Positions 22,853-34,791 of a stretch of 64,000 nt of DNA are shown piece by piece. The position numbers and the translations under genes are program-made. Numbering within the stretch: position 1 is the first letter of the stretch; every line of letters starts with the position of its first letter. Under the pieces are notes generated by a model. It saw nothing but the letters and a program-made list of their open reading frames with translations, did not search any database and had not been told where the DNA came from. The stretch is from the NCBI GenBank assembly GCA_026545765.1, contig CM048842.1, positions 92,283,230-92,347,229 on the forward strand, written 5' to 3'. This DNA is from Plantago major. Lineage: Eukaryota > Streptophyta > Magnoliopsida > Lamiales > Plantaginaceae.

Positions 22853-23789
22853 TGTACCTCCGGTTGATTTTTTCTCCGTGTAGCATGCCATCAAAATATA
22901 ACAATGTGATTAGTATATTATATAAATCATAATTTACATATCTCAATAATAGTAAGAAGTAAACTAACAACACTTGCGTTCATCTTTTAATAGAAATAAG
23001 GCATTGACCAAGTACTATGAATTTGGATTTAATCCTGGACGAGACATCGGTGTGACCACTTATCTTTAAGCACAATTTGTCCGTCTTTCTATGCTTCAAG
23101 CCTATATGAGCAATGTGCTCCCAAGGTACAACGTCCAATCACAATTAATTTTGGAAGCAACAAAATTAGTTCCTTCGAACCTTTCAAATGTTAGAACTCT
23201 CTTTATGCTAAGTGTATGCCTACTAATGCAAATCTCTATATTATGAAATGAGGATGATGATGCCAATGGATGAGAGGGAGAGTAGAAGATTGTGTTGTTG
23301 TGTCTTTCAAAGGATGGAGAAACCACATTTTTATAGCCAATGATAGCTATCTCAAAAGGCCACATTAAACATACCACTAAAGCCACCATTATGCCTCATT
23401 GGTGGTGGAAGACCATAACTTACAAATTAACCAATCTTTAATTCTGAAAATTAAAGACATAATTGCAATAATTTGAGTAAATATTATGGAAGAAAGTGCA
23501 AAAGACTTCTTCTAGAATATTCACATATTATACACAATTCCAATTTGTACTCCACTAAACCCGAGCCAACTTTTATTCACACCAAGAATTGGCTTTCGCT
23601 CATGTATTACATCATCACGTAGCTTGCACAACGCAATAAGTAATGAGCTATAAAACATGCCAAACAAATAGTGGACCACATATAAAATTGCTCAAGAATA
23701 TGTCCACTTGACATTTCAATTTTCAAGTTAAGTTGCACATTTTACGGCTTTAGTACGTATAAATGGTTGCTCAATCAACCAATTCTCCA
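22853..23789 (-). repeat. Complete left LTR of the LARD-like element
   Basis: About 937 bp starting TGTACCTCCGG and ending ATTCTCCA on the plus strand. The minus-strand polypurine tract follows at once. Confidence 0.75.
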
Positions 23790-26700
23790 ACTATCCCCCA
23801 CATGAATGAAATTGGCTAAAAAATGTTCATGCAAATGAAGAACTGCAATTCGAGAGTTCTCTAGAATTCGTTGCATCTGGAAAGGTGGTTGTTAGCCTTG
23901 AACCTTCCGTAGTGAAACACCATCGGATACACTTGCCAACCAGTGGACGTGATGCCTTGAACTGTTCGGCGTTTTGTGTGTAACAAGACAATGATACCCA
24001 CACAACGTTTCCTCGCACCTTAATCGGCCCTTTCGTTGTTGTCCATTTTGGCCGTGGACTGCCTTGGAAGTATTCATCGAATGCTCTAGAGATTTAGCCC
24101 TTTGTTTCATCTCATAGAAGCGCCCCCCTTCACATTCGATATAGGTGATCTCTTATTTAGGAGTACCATGCCTTACCCCACGTTATCAAATCAACGTATA
24201 AGGATCATTAAAAGGTGGTCACTTTCCTACCATGGACAGGTCTATCATTCTTTCATCATAGGAATAGGTTGGGAACTCTATTTCCCGAGTGCTTTGGTCG
24301 ATCCCGCCCATAATTCGGTTGTCCATTTGAACCTGCAAATTGAGGTTTACAATTCAGGTAGGGTTGCCATCTTGGGCGGTAATTATTTAATGGGCTTCAA
24401 ACCTCATTCGGTCTCTTAAACGACCATTTATTAATGGGTAAGTGATACTCCCTTTGGATTCTAAAATAATCCAACTTGACAATACCGGTTTTTATAAATT
24501 TACTCACAGATTTGACTATTTAAATCAACAACACCCATCAAATAAAACTATTCCAATAGCATTTGAAGCTAAAACAGTTTTAGCTATTGGTGATATTAAT
24601 TTCGGATTATAATCTTTCTCAAAGTTTTGCTATACCAAGCATATCACACTTATTTCTAGATTCTCAACTATGAACTCTAATTTCATAGTTAATATAGACA
24701 CACGAATAAGATTTGCTATATTTCCTAGTAATCACTATAAAAATCTCATTACAGGAATATAGCCTCCATTATTCCGAAAATCATATTCATCAGTGCATCC
24801 ACTCATGCACATCTTGGAATCTCATAGTTAGTTGGATCTCACAACCAGTCTAACTATCTCTTTTTCAATCATCTTGATTGAAACTATTATAATACCAAAC
24901 CAACCAAACAATTTGGACCACAAAATCTGGTTTATCCTATATACACACCAGTTTTTCTCCAAATTTACCGTTTAGGTACTTGTTTTAAATCACACAAGCA
25001 AACCCATCCAAATATATTTCCATAAAACAAACAAGATTCACATCCTCTTGATGTATCATAAAAGTTTGTTCAATTAAATGGAAATCTTTGTGTGGGAGAA
25101 TTTAGATCTCACACGTTTTCTCACTCACAATTTGTTCAATCAATAGCTTCTAAAAAGTATTACTGAACCACTTGGTCACATCTTCCTCTAGAAGATTTTT
25201 TCGTGACTTGATAATTTTAATATGAATTTGCAAGTCCATATAATCTTAGTAGGAATAAACTAGAAAACTTGATCAACATTTCAAGTTTCCGACCTTAATA
25301 TGCCTCTTCATTATTGAAGTCTCCTCCCCCCACATTTCGCACCTGAATAGTGACTTATAAGTGCACATGAGAGCGAACATAATATGGAGGTTTTTCCTTC
25401 GATATGAAATAAGCATCACTGTCCTCAACGATAGAGTTCACATGTGTTTAGAATAGGTTCTCTTCTTTGCAAGAGAAATATAATCTCTTCTTAGACCGCC
25501 TCAAACCTTAAGAACTTAAAGGTTGATAAATCTTTCACATTTCATAAGGAAATTGCGTCCCTATACTAGTAGTAGATGTAAGCAACGAGTTATGAAAACT
25601 CAAAAACTTCCCCAATCGTATATGGGCAAACCATAACTCAATTGTGGGGGAACCATACATTTTCACACAATCAATACTTCATCCTATTTAGTGGTATAGA
25701 CAACATATCCACAACTCCACATGAATTGTATAAACACAAATTTAAGGGTGAGTTGTGTGAATCCAGGTTTTTCCATCCAAGTGTGATTACAATTTGCTTT
25801 GTCAATACTTCTAAATAAGTAGACATGGCTAAACTCCCATCGAAAAAAAAACATGGAAGTAGTTGTAATTGCCACAATGTTGTTATGAGTACGACTTGGT
25901 TTTTTTTTCTTTCAGTATAAAAAATGTCCAACCAAGAAAACTAAATTTAACGAATTTCGAAGAAATAAAGTCATTACAAAAAATCACAATTTTTCAATGA
26001 GAAAATTAGTTACTACGTTCAAAGTAGTAGTAGTCAATGGTAACAACATTGTCTCAATGAATAGAACTCAAAAATACAACAACGAATATAACTTTAGCAA
26101 TTGTTGCTTTAGCAATCAACAAATATCTCTCCACTTAAATTGACCTCGTCAGACTCATCACAAAATAGATCTTGCATATCTCTAGAATGTGCACGTTTAT
26201 CTATTAAATAATACATGACCACAAAGGATCAATTTGTAATCCACCATTTTTTTTCTTTTATCCAACTTCGAGTCATTGGAGTTCCCATATAGTAGACTTT
26301 AAAGTCTACTTGTAAATGTTTTTTAAACATTATCATGTATGATCCAAATGGTTTCAACGCCAACTCCATACGATTTATTCAAGTCCCTCATTAAGCAGTC
26401 ACCTCACATGACCTCGTTGAGAGTCAAAACAATCACATAACCAACTTACAACTAGTAAGTGATTTCATATAATAATCACGAAACTCTATTTCAATAATTT
26501 TTCTTTTTCCCTTTCAAGCAATCCAACAACAATGCTTTATCACATCCACATAGACGTGGCTATAAGCCACGTTTCAACCAACCATCTAATGGTGTATTTC
26601 TTTTCATATACTACCCCCACATTTGGGTGTATCTATTTGAAAAATATGCATTAAGGGTGGCAAATCACGACCTCAATGTCGTGACCACTTACAACCGGAA

Positions 26701-28176
26701 CCTCAACGTTCTCGGTGTTATTCTCCACGCATTTCACAATGCTTCACACTATAAATGGTGAGAATTACATTCAAGTTAATAAAATAGGCACAAAGTTGTG
26801 ATACTTTTACTCACTTGAAATTCAGAACAAGATTTGAAACTTTCATTTCACAAATCACTTCAAAGTAAAAGCAAATGAGAAACACATATCTAACAATACA
26901 TGGGAAAAAAAATATCGACAAGTTACTCACACTCGTTCCATGAAAATAGCTTCACAAAGCTTAAAGTCCACAACCAAAGTAAGGTTAAATTTATTCTGTC
27001 AATATTTCGTAGCAAGTATCCAAATTTAATATTTCTCAAAAGATAAAGTACCACACAAATTTATATTCTCAATAATAGAAAATAGTACTTTTGAATTTTT
27101 TCTCAAATACCACTCCAACACAAGTGCATCATAACATTGATGCTTCACAAATATATATAGTGAAAGTGCATTAAGTAAGAATCCATTCACAATCAATGAT
27201 TCTTTACATGCTTAAGAAATAACTTACGGAAACATTAACTCAAAGCAATCAACTTTAACGTTACAAAGTTTAAGTATTAAGACTTTAACGTTCATCACAT
27301 TCATAATAATGTAAAGCAACAAACTTGTAACTTTCACAATCAATGCATAAATAAACTCAATAAGATAACGGTCTCAAATTAAATCACAAGTTTAAACAGA
27401 TGACCAAACTCACACATTATCGACCACCATGCCCCACCATGCATGCTCCAAGCAAACCAAAAAACTGACTAACATTATTGAACAGAGTTATTACTAGAGT
27501 AATAAGTAATAACAAGCAACTCACAATCAACAAAAAGTTTTTCCTTATTTCCACAATAGTCACAACAACATAACCTTAAGAAGATTAATACACGTTATCA
27601 ACTTGTCAACAAGGTTTTAGCCATTTAAGAATAACTTGCCACAAAAACAACACGGGATGACGAAGGGTTAAAAATAATGCTAAATATTATTAAACGCTTC
27701 AAAATCTTCATCACCAAAGTTAGAGCCATCAATAGAAATGTTAATAAAGGTCCTGAAGCATAAGGACCCAACCTCCAGAAAAATATAAGAACAAAATTTT
27801 AGTTATGCGAGGCCACCGACCGAAAGAATACATCTTATAAATTTGTTTCTGGTTATTTCCAGAAAACATAACCATAATTGGAAAAATAAAAAGAAGGTCG
27901 TTACACGAGATCAAACATGTAAACTACTTTTGGCCATTCAGAGTAACATGAAGCAATAAAATCAAAACGGTTCAATGACCTCAAAGAATTAGAGAGTTAA
28001 ATCAGCCAATTGATCACGTTGCCCATTTACAATTTAGATAGAAACATAAGGTGCCAAAGTTCGCAACAAATGTCAATGCTAACCGATCTTTTATGGCCAA
28101 TTCAGCAATACAGCCGCTAAACATTTAGGTAGGCTACACATTTAGGGGCAATTAACAAAATTGTGCTTAAGACTCT

Positions 28177-28657
28177 TGTACCTCCGGCTGGTTTTTCCTC
28201 CGTGTAACATGCCATCAGAATATAACAGTGTGATTAGTATATTATATAAATCATAATTTACATATCTCAATAATAGTAAGAAGTAAACTAACATCACTTA
28301 CGTTCATCTTTTAATAGAAATAAGGCATTGACCAAGTACTATGAATTTAAATTTAATCCTGGACGAGACAGCGGTGTGACCACTTTCCCTTAAGCACAAT
28401 TTGCCTGCCTTTCTATGTTTCAGGCCTACATGAGCAATGTGTTCCCAAGGTACAACGCCCAATCACAACTAATTTCGGAAGCAATTCATTCGAACCTCTC
28501 AAGAGTTAGAACTCTCCTTATGCTCAAGTGTATGCCTACTAATGCAAATCTCTATATATGAAATGATGATGATTATGCCAATGGATGAGAGGGAGAGTAG
28601 AAGATTGTGTTGTGTTGTGTATTCCAAAGAATGGAGAAACCACCTTTTTATAGCCAA
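28177..28657 (-). repeat. Truncated right LTR of the LARD-like element
   Basis: About 481 bp, roughly 90 percent similar by eye to 22853-23340. Similarity stops after TATAGCCAA, where copia gag sequence begins. Confidence 0.85.
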
Positions 28658-30671
28658 AACTCTGGAAGAACTTGATTTCAAGTTTACCACTCTTATGAGT
28701 GATATGGCAGCACTTGGGGAAAGCAATAGATACTCCCAGTCAGAGAAGATTAAGACTATTGTCAGAAGTCTTAACCACAATTGGGAGCATACTAAATTCT
28801 TTTATTTTAACCAAGGGATGCCAAATATCACTCCTGTGGAACTTTTCTCTCATCTTGCTACGGTTGATTATGAGACAACTCAGAGAGAACAAACAACTGA
28901 AAAGTTGCAGAATGTTGCTCTAGTTACTCAAGGAACTTCTGAAAAGAAGAAAAGCAAGGAGGAGACTGAGGATGCTCTTGCTGCAAAGCAAATGAGCAAA
29001 TTTGTCAGTCGATAAATTGAGAGAAGAAAAGCCAAAGAGAAGCTGAAAAAGCATCTAGGCTCAAACTATCACCAGTACAAGGATATGCAAAGCTCGCTGA
29101 AAAAGCAAGCTCAAAAAGCACCAATCTTGAGGAAGCGTAAATTGGTAACGATATCTTTCTCTTATCACAAAACCTGGTCACTTCAAGAAGGATTGTCCTG
29201 CCTTCAACAAACTAAAGACAGGTGACAGAAAAGATAGAAGAATCTTCAGAAGAAGCCAGAAAGCTTTGCTAACTGAAGAAAGAAAGAAAATCCAAACTCA
29301 ATTGGATGCTCTAGATGTTGAGACAGATTCTGAAGATGACTCAACGTTACCATCACCAGAATTATGTGGAGTTACTCACGATATAATCGACTTCGGCCTC
29401 AAGAAGAATGAAATGTGTGGAGTTGCTGAGATCGACGGTCCAGACATCTCTAACATGGAAAACTGTCTTATGGCTGATGAGGTAACACATACTTCTTGTT
29501 ACACTTATGAAAGTGATGAGGAAGAAATTAAAGATCTAGAAAATCTCAGAAAAGAACTTGATATCTATGAAAGAGAGTTTCTAATGATCCGTGCAAGTGC
29601 TAAAAATCTGGAGGAGGAAAAGAATCTTCTTGCAAAGGAAAATTCTCATTTGGTTAAGATATCTGAGAAAAAGGACGCTGAAAATGCGTTTTTCAAAGCT
29701 CAGATATCTGAGACCGAAAAGTCACACAAAGAAGCAATGGCTGAACTTCAAAAGAAATATGAAGATCTTCTTTCTGAGAATAAGAATCTCAAAAAGAAAG
29801 AATTATCTTTTCAATCTTATGCCAAAGCTAGTGACACTCTGACTGAAGTACAATATTACTTAAGAGATCCTTTAGAGAAAACAGGACTTGGGCTAAGAAC
29901 ACAGAAAGATTGCTCTACCACTCTGAATAAGAGTGAAGAAAGAAGAACTTCTTAAGAACTCAGCAAGATGGTTCCCATACAATCTACAACATCGGTCAAA
30001 AGACAAAGATTGTAGACAAAGGAAAGGCAGTTGCGACTAATCCTTTGTGGGAAAAACAAGTCAAACAGAAAACTAATGGGCATGTTTCTGAAAAGAAACA
30101 TAACACTGAAAAGTGTAAACACCCACAGTGCTATGTCTCTCAAAGGGGTAGAATTGCAGGAGCTGGAAAATTCTCCCATGTCACTTTTTCTGGAAAGAAA
30201 TTGGACCAACCAGAGACTAGCAAAGCTGCTGAGAAAAGATCTCAGATAGCTTCAAGTGCTCGAAATGGTATTGGCTATAAAAGCATCGGAAAACAACTTG
30301 CTCATGAGTACAAGCAGGAGCAAGAACGATGGCTAAAGGCTAGAATTGCTCAAAGCAATTATCAGAAGTGGAAGTTGAATCAAGCCACTGAAAATCTGAA
30401 TGCCAGGGCTAGAAGAAATCTGGCAAGGAAAGCTAAGTTTGCTGAAAAGCAAATTCAGAAACCTGACAGGTATCTGAAAGCACCAAATGGAGCACCTAGG
30501 AACACACCAAGGAAGAAAATAGTTCTTATTAATGATAACATTCATTCAACTAGAATTCCTCCTTATGTTCCTGTCAGACAAAAGAATGTTCCAAAGAAAT
30601 TCATTCAAAAATGGATTCCCACTGGAAGATTCTTTAATAATGACGGTTCCATTAAAAATATGAGAACCTAA
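28658..30671 (+). pseudogene. Copia gag, truncated and frameshifted
   Basis: The first part (28658-29015) reads as the C-terminal half of a UBN2-type copia gag (KTLEELDFKFTTLMSDMAAL, then KIKTIVRSLNHNWE) and ends at TAA. The frame then shifts; KPGHFKKDCPAFNKL near 29170-29215 is the second half of a zinc knuckle whose first cysteines have gone. A 229-codon frame (29266-29955) follows with a long coiled coil rich in Glu and Lys. A further shift leads to a basic segment (about 29967-30671, CKHPQCYVSQRG, IPTGRFF) ending in TAA at 30669-30671. Three frames are needed, so no full gag can be made from this copy. Confidence 0.85.
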
Positions 30672-33600
30672 TCTCCTGTTTCTTGTTATGTGCAGAACGC
30701 TTCTTGGACTAAAGCACATTGGCTATTTGATAGTGGATGCGGAAAACACATGACAGGAGACAAAGCAAATCTGGTCGATTACAAAGCTTGCAATACAGGA
30801 CCAGATATCAGATTTGTTGGAGGAGAATTAAATACCTCTCTGGGATTTGGGAACGTCAAATTGGGATCATTAACTATCACTGACGTATTACATGTTAAGG
30901 ATTTGAAATATAATCTAGTTAGCATGAGCCAGTTTGCAGACAAAGGCTTTACTGTGAAATTCAAAGCAAAGTACTGCAAACTTATTGACAATGAGTCAAA
31001 GCAGACAGTCTTGGTTGCTCGGCGGAAAGGTAGTCTTTATGTTGCCGATTGGGCTTCTGCCACAACTGAAGAATGTCTCATGGTGAGTCAATCAGGTCAC
31101 ACAGAAGAGCACTGGTTATGGCACAAAAGAATGAGTCACTTGAATTTCAAAACTCTGAACAAATTTGCCAAGAAAGAGTTAGTGGTTGGTCTTCCCAAAA
31201 CATCTTTCATAAAGGATGGTATCTGTTCTTCCTGTCAGATGGGGAAACAATCCAAGATCTCTTTCAAGTCCAAAACCAGACACTCTAGTGTTAGACCACT
31301 GCAACTGTTACACATGGATCTTTTTGAATCATCTGTAACTAGTTATGCAGGAAAGAAATATGGTCTGGTTGTTGTAGATGACTTCTCAAGATTCACTTGG
31401 GTTGTCTTTCTGAAACACAAATCTGATGCCAGGGTGGAGATACCAAACTTGCTGAAAAAGCTTGAAGTCATGAAAAATGACAAGGTATCTACAATCAGAA
31501 CAGACCATGGTACTGAGTTTGTCAACCAGTACATAAAGGAGTTTTGTACCTGCAAAGGTATACAACACCAACTTTCCTCTGTAAGAACACCTCAACAAAA
31601 TGGTGTTGCAGAAAGGAAAAACAGAACCCTTAAAGAAGCTGCAAGAACAATGCTAGCTGACACTGAAATAAGTGAAGTTTATTGTGTTGAAGCTGTAAAC
31701 ACAGCATGCTACACTCAGAACAGATGCTTGATAAACAAACACCATGACAAGACCCCCTATGAAATCTTGGTTGGTAGACCCCCTAATATCAAACATCTGA
31801 GAGTATTTGGTTGTAGATGTTTTGTTCTCAACAACGGAAAAGATTATCTGAGAACATTTCAACCAAAAGTGGATGAAGGTGTATTTCTTGGTTATTCTAT
31901 GAATAGCAAAGCTTACAGAATTTACAACAAAAGAACAAAGAAGATTGAAGAATCAGTTCATGTTGTATTCTATGAAGGAAGTAAGAAAACACCTCTTACT
32001 GATGAAATCTCAAAAAAGTTCAAAGAACTAATGATAAAGGATTCTGGAAAAGAACCCTCAGAAAGGAAAAACATTGTTGTGGAAAGTGAGGATGACTCTG
32101 ACGTAGAAAAGCATGAATTGCCTAGTAATAACCAGATGACTCACATACATGATGAAGAATTTCCTATGAAACTTCCAGAAATGGAATCTGAAGATATTCA
32201 TCATGAAGCTACATCTGGAAACAATCTCTCTGAAAGATGTGTTCCAGATAGCTCAAACACTGAACAAGTGGAAGACATTAATTGCCCTTCTAAAGAGAGT
32301 AGTGTCTTTGATACTGAAAAGGTATCTAATCAAAATCTTAGTGATTCACATTCAGATCACTTAGATGTTGATCCTACTAGCACTAAACCTATGATGAGAT
32401 GGATCAAGGATCATACTGCAAAAGATGTAATTGGACCAATTAATCAAGGTGTTAGGACTAGGAGAGCAATAGCTGAAAATGCTAATTCTCTCTTTGGATG
32501 TTTTATCTTAGATATTGAACCAAAAACCATAGAAGAAGCATTAAAAGACCAGGATTGGATCTCTGCAATGCAAGAAGAGTTGGATCAATTTGAGAGAAAC
32601 AAAGTCTGGAAACTAGTTCCTTTTATAGAAGGAATATTTGTGATTGGAACTAAGTGGGTTTTCAGAAACAAAATGAATGAATCTGGTGAAATAACCAGAA
32701 ACAAAGCAAGATTGGTTGCCAAGGGATTTACCCAGACTGAAGGTCTAGACTTTAATGAGTCATATGCACCAGTTGCCAGATTGGATGCAATTAGACTCTT
32801 TCTAGCCATTGCAGCTCATAGAGATTTTAAAGTTTATCAAATGGATGTCAAGAGTGCATTCTTAAATGGTGAACTTGCTGAGGAAGTCTATGTTGAGCAA
32901 CCACCTGAATTTGAAGTTTCCTCAGAAAGTAGAATGGTCTATAAATTACAGAAAGCTCTATATGGACTGAAACAGGCTCCCAGAGCATGGTATGACACTT
33001 TGGCCAAATACCTTCTGGAAAGTGGTTCCAAGAAAGGCGAAGTTGATAAAACTTTATTTACCTTGAATCATGACGGGAAACTACTCTTAGTTCAAGTATA
33101 TGTTGATGACATCATATTTGGATCTAAGGACAAGCAACTTTGTGATGACTTTGCAAATCTCATGAAAAGCAAGTTTGAGATGAGCATGATGGGAGAAATG
33201 AATTATTTCCTAGGATTGCAGGTCAAGCAACTCAATGATGGAATATTCATCAGTCAAACAAAGTATGCAAAAGATATGCTCACAAAGTTCAATCTAAAGC
33301 CTTCTGAAAAGAACGCTAAGATACCTATGAGCATTGGAACCAAAATGACCTATACTGAATCAGATAAGAGTGTTGAAGAACATAAGTATAGGAAATTAAT
33401 AGGTTCACTACTCTACCTTACTGCAAGTAGACCTGATATTCAATATGCTGTTGGAGTGTGTGCTAGATTCCAGACAAATCCAATGCAAACACACTACAAC
33501 GTTGCTATGAAAATATTAAGGTATGTAAAAGGTACAGTAGATGTAGGACTGTGGTATCCCAAAGAAAGTGGATTGAGTTTAACTGGTTATTCAGATGCTG

Positions 33601-34052
33601 ATTATGCTGGATCAATGCTTGATAGGAAAAGTACCTCAGGGACTTGTCAGTTTCTGGGTACTAGACTTATCTCATGGTTTAGCAAGAAGCAAAACTCAAT
33701 TGCAACTTCTACCACAGAGGCTGAATATATTGCTGCTGGTTGTTGTGCAATGCAAATATTATGGATTCAACAACAACTTAAAGACTATGGACTCAATGAA
33801 GAGAAAACTCCCATTTTCTGTGACAACACAAGTGCTATTGCGATTACACAGAATACTAAGTTTCATGCCAGAACAAAGCACATTGATATTAGACACCACT
33901 TCATTAGAGATCATATTGAAAAAGGCAATATAGAGATACTCAAGATTGGCACTGAAGACCAACTTGCAGATATCTTCACTAAGCCACTACAAGAAAGTAG
34001 ATTCTTAGCCTTAAGACATAGTCTTGGACTAATAGAACTACCTTTGAACTGA
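30672..34052 (+). CDS. Copia pol polyprotein (protease, integrase, RT, RNase H)
   Basis: Open through about 1126 codons. Domains in copia order: protease with [13 protein letters not shown] (active DSG near 30730), the pre-integrase zinc region ([16 protein letters not shown] near 31220), integrase core with [12 protein letters not shown] and NGVAERKN carrying the D, D and E, RT ([29 protein letters not shown] at about 33099-33110) and RNase H ([28 protein letters not shown]). No break is seen. It has no ATG of its own at the head: the frame is the same as the last gag segment and is separated from it only by TAA (30669-30671). The 23 bases before AACGC (30671-30692) resemble a 3' splice site (pyrimidine-rich, then CAG), so pol could be reached by read-through or splicing; neither is shown. 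Confidence 0.93.
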   Translation, partial: SPVSCYVQNASWTKAHWLFDSGCGKHMTGDKANLVDYKACNTGPDIRFVGGELNTSLGFGNVKLGSLTITDVLHVKDLKYNLVSMSQFADKGFTVKFKAKYCKLIDNESKQTVLVARRKGSLYVADWASATTEECLMVSQSGHTEEHWLWHKRMSHLNFKTLNKFAKKELVVGLPKTSFIKDGICSSCQMGKQSKISFKSKTRHSSVRPLQLLHMDLFESSVTSYAGKKYGLVVVDDFSRFTWVVFLKHKSDARVEIPNLLKKLEVMKNDKVSTIRTDHGTEFVNQYIKEFCTCKGIQHQLSSVRTPQQNGVAERKNRTLKEAARTMLADTEISEVYCVEAVNTACYTQNRCLINKHHDKTPYEILVGRPPNIKHLRVFGCRCFVLNNGKDYLRTFQPKVDEGVFLGYSMNSKAYRIYNKRTKKIEESVHVVFYEGSKKTPLTDEISKKFKELMIKDSGKEPSERKNIVVESEDDSDVEKHELPSNNQMTHIHDEEFPMKLPEMESEDIHHEATSGNNLSERCVPDSSNTEQVEDINCPSKESSVFDTEKVSNQNLSDSHSDHLDVDPTSTKPMMRWIKDHTAKDVIGPINQGVRTRRAIAENANSLFGCFILDIEPKTIEEALKDQDWISAMQEELDQFERNKVWKLVPFIEGIFVIGTKWVFRNKMNESGEITRNKARLVAKGFTQTEGLDFNESYAPVARLDAIRLFLAIAAHRDFKVYQMDVKSAFLNGELAEEVYVEQPPEFEVSSESRMVYKLQKALYGLKQAPRAWYDTLAKYLLESGSKKGEVDKTLFTLNHDGKLLLVQVYVDDIIFGSKDKQLCDDFANLMKSKFEMSMMGEMNYFLGLQVKQLNDGIFISQTKYAKDMLTKFNLKPSEKNAKIPMSIGTKMTYTESDKSVEEHKYRKLIGSLLYLTASRPDIQYAVGVCARFQTNPMQTHYNVAMKILRYVKGTVDVGLWYPKESGLSLTGYSDADYAGSMLDRKSTSGTCQFLGTRLISWFSKKQNSIATSTTEAEYIAAGCCAMQILWIQQQLKDYGLNEEKTPIFCDNTSAIAITQNTKFHARTKHIDIRHHFIRDHIEKGNIEILKIGTEDQLADIFTKPLQESRFLALRHSLGLIELPLN

Positions 34053-34791
34053 AAAAGTTCAGATATCTGGAACGGGAATCCAGAAAGGAGAAAACAAAAA
34101 GGCTAAAGAGCAAAAAGGCAGTCTAAAAATCTCTGAGACAGGAACTCAGATATCTGGATCACTCGATAACAGGGAAACACTAAAGAGAATAGTACAACTA
34201 TCTGCAGTCAACTACTCTCTTGAAATTTGCGTCATTTCTATCTTTGTGAAAAACTTGGACAAATCCTAAGTATAAGACAGAATTTAGATGCAAATAGTGT
34301 TCTTGGTCAAACAATAACGTGACTCAGATAGCAAATAGCCAAAATTCATTAAATGGGCACAATTACACTTGTTGATTGTGATCATTGCTGAAGAAGCAAT
34401 GGTAACCGTTGATGAAATTGGACGCTTGATCTGTACGGTGGAAATTAATTCACAGTAAATTGTGAACGGTAAAAAGTCCGACAAAAATCCACTTTGCATT
34501 TAATGCTGATTTAACCGCTGCTCATGCCTATTAGCAATTCACAGATAGATACACACAAAAGCAATTTGTATGTATTTGTCTGTTGAGATTCTTTTGCTAT
34601 ATATATAGGATTTTGGCAAAGAAAATCACTTTTGCCTTATCTGAAATTTCATCTTGCATCAAAACAGCAAAAACCTTCTCTTGATCTTCTGCAAAATCTC
34701 TAAAATCTCTGCAAATCCTGATTAAGTTTTTCTGAAAAGAATCACTCAATCGAATCTCTTTCAAACTCAAGCTTCTACACTATATAAAGAG
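34053..34791 (+). other. Spacer between pol and the additional ORF
   Basis: Non-coding stretch of the copia element. It carries two AGATATCT palindromes (34061, 34148). A TATATATA run near 34598 lies about 195 bases before the next ATG and a TATATAAAG just upstream of it (34781-34789); either could serve as a TATA box. Confidence 0.4.

Larger units (their letters stand above)
22853..28657 (-). mobile_element. LARD-like non-coding LTR element, right LTR truncated
   Basis: Two direct repeats enclose about 4.4 kb without any retrotransposon protein frame. The left LTR (22853-23789) is complete; the right LTR (28177-28657) matches its first 488 or so bases and is then cut. A polypurine tract on the minus strand (GTGGGGGATAGT at about 23791-23802) touches the left LTR, and a TATA-like TATAAAAA on the minus strand lies in both LTRs (near 23330 and 28648). 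So the element reads on the minus strand and the right LTR is its 5' LTR, cut on the upstream side of the TATA. I found no clear PBS. Long non-coding interior between LTRs is the LARD arrangement, which would depend on another element for proteins. Confidence 0.75.

Noticed and set aside
24440-24480. TACTCCCTTTGG as a further Stowaway-like MITE end
   Set aside because: I could not find a matching opposite end with a TA duplication.
28542-29015. Open frame starting in the LARD LTR and running into copia gag as one gene
   Set aside because: The first part is LTR sequence read by chance; only the part after 28657 is gag.
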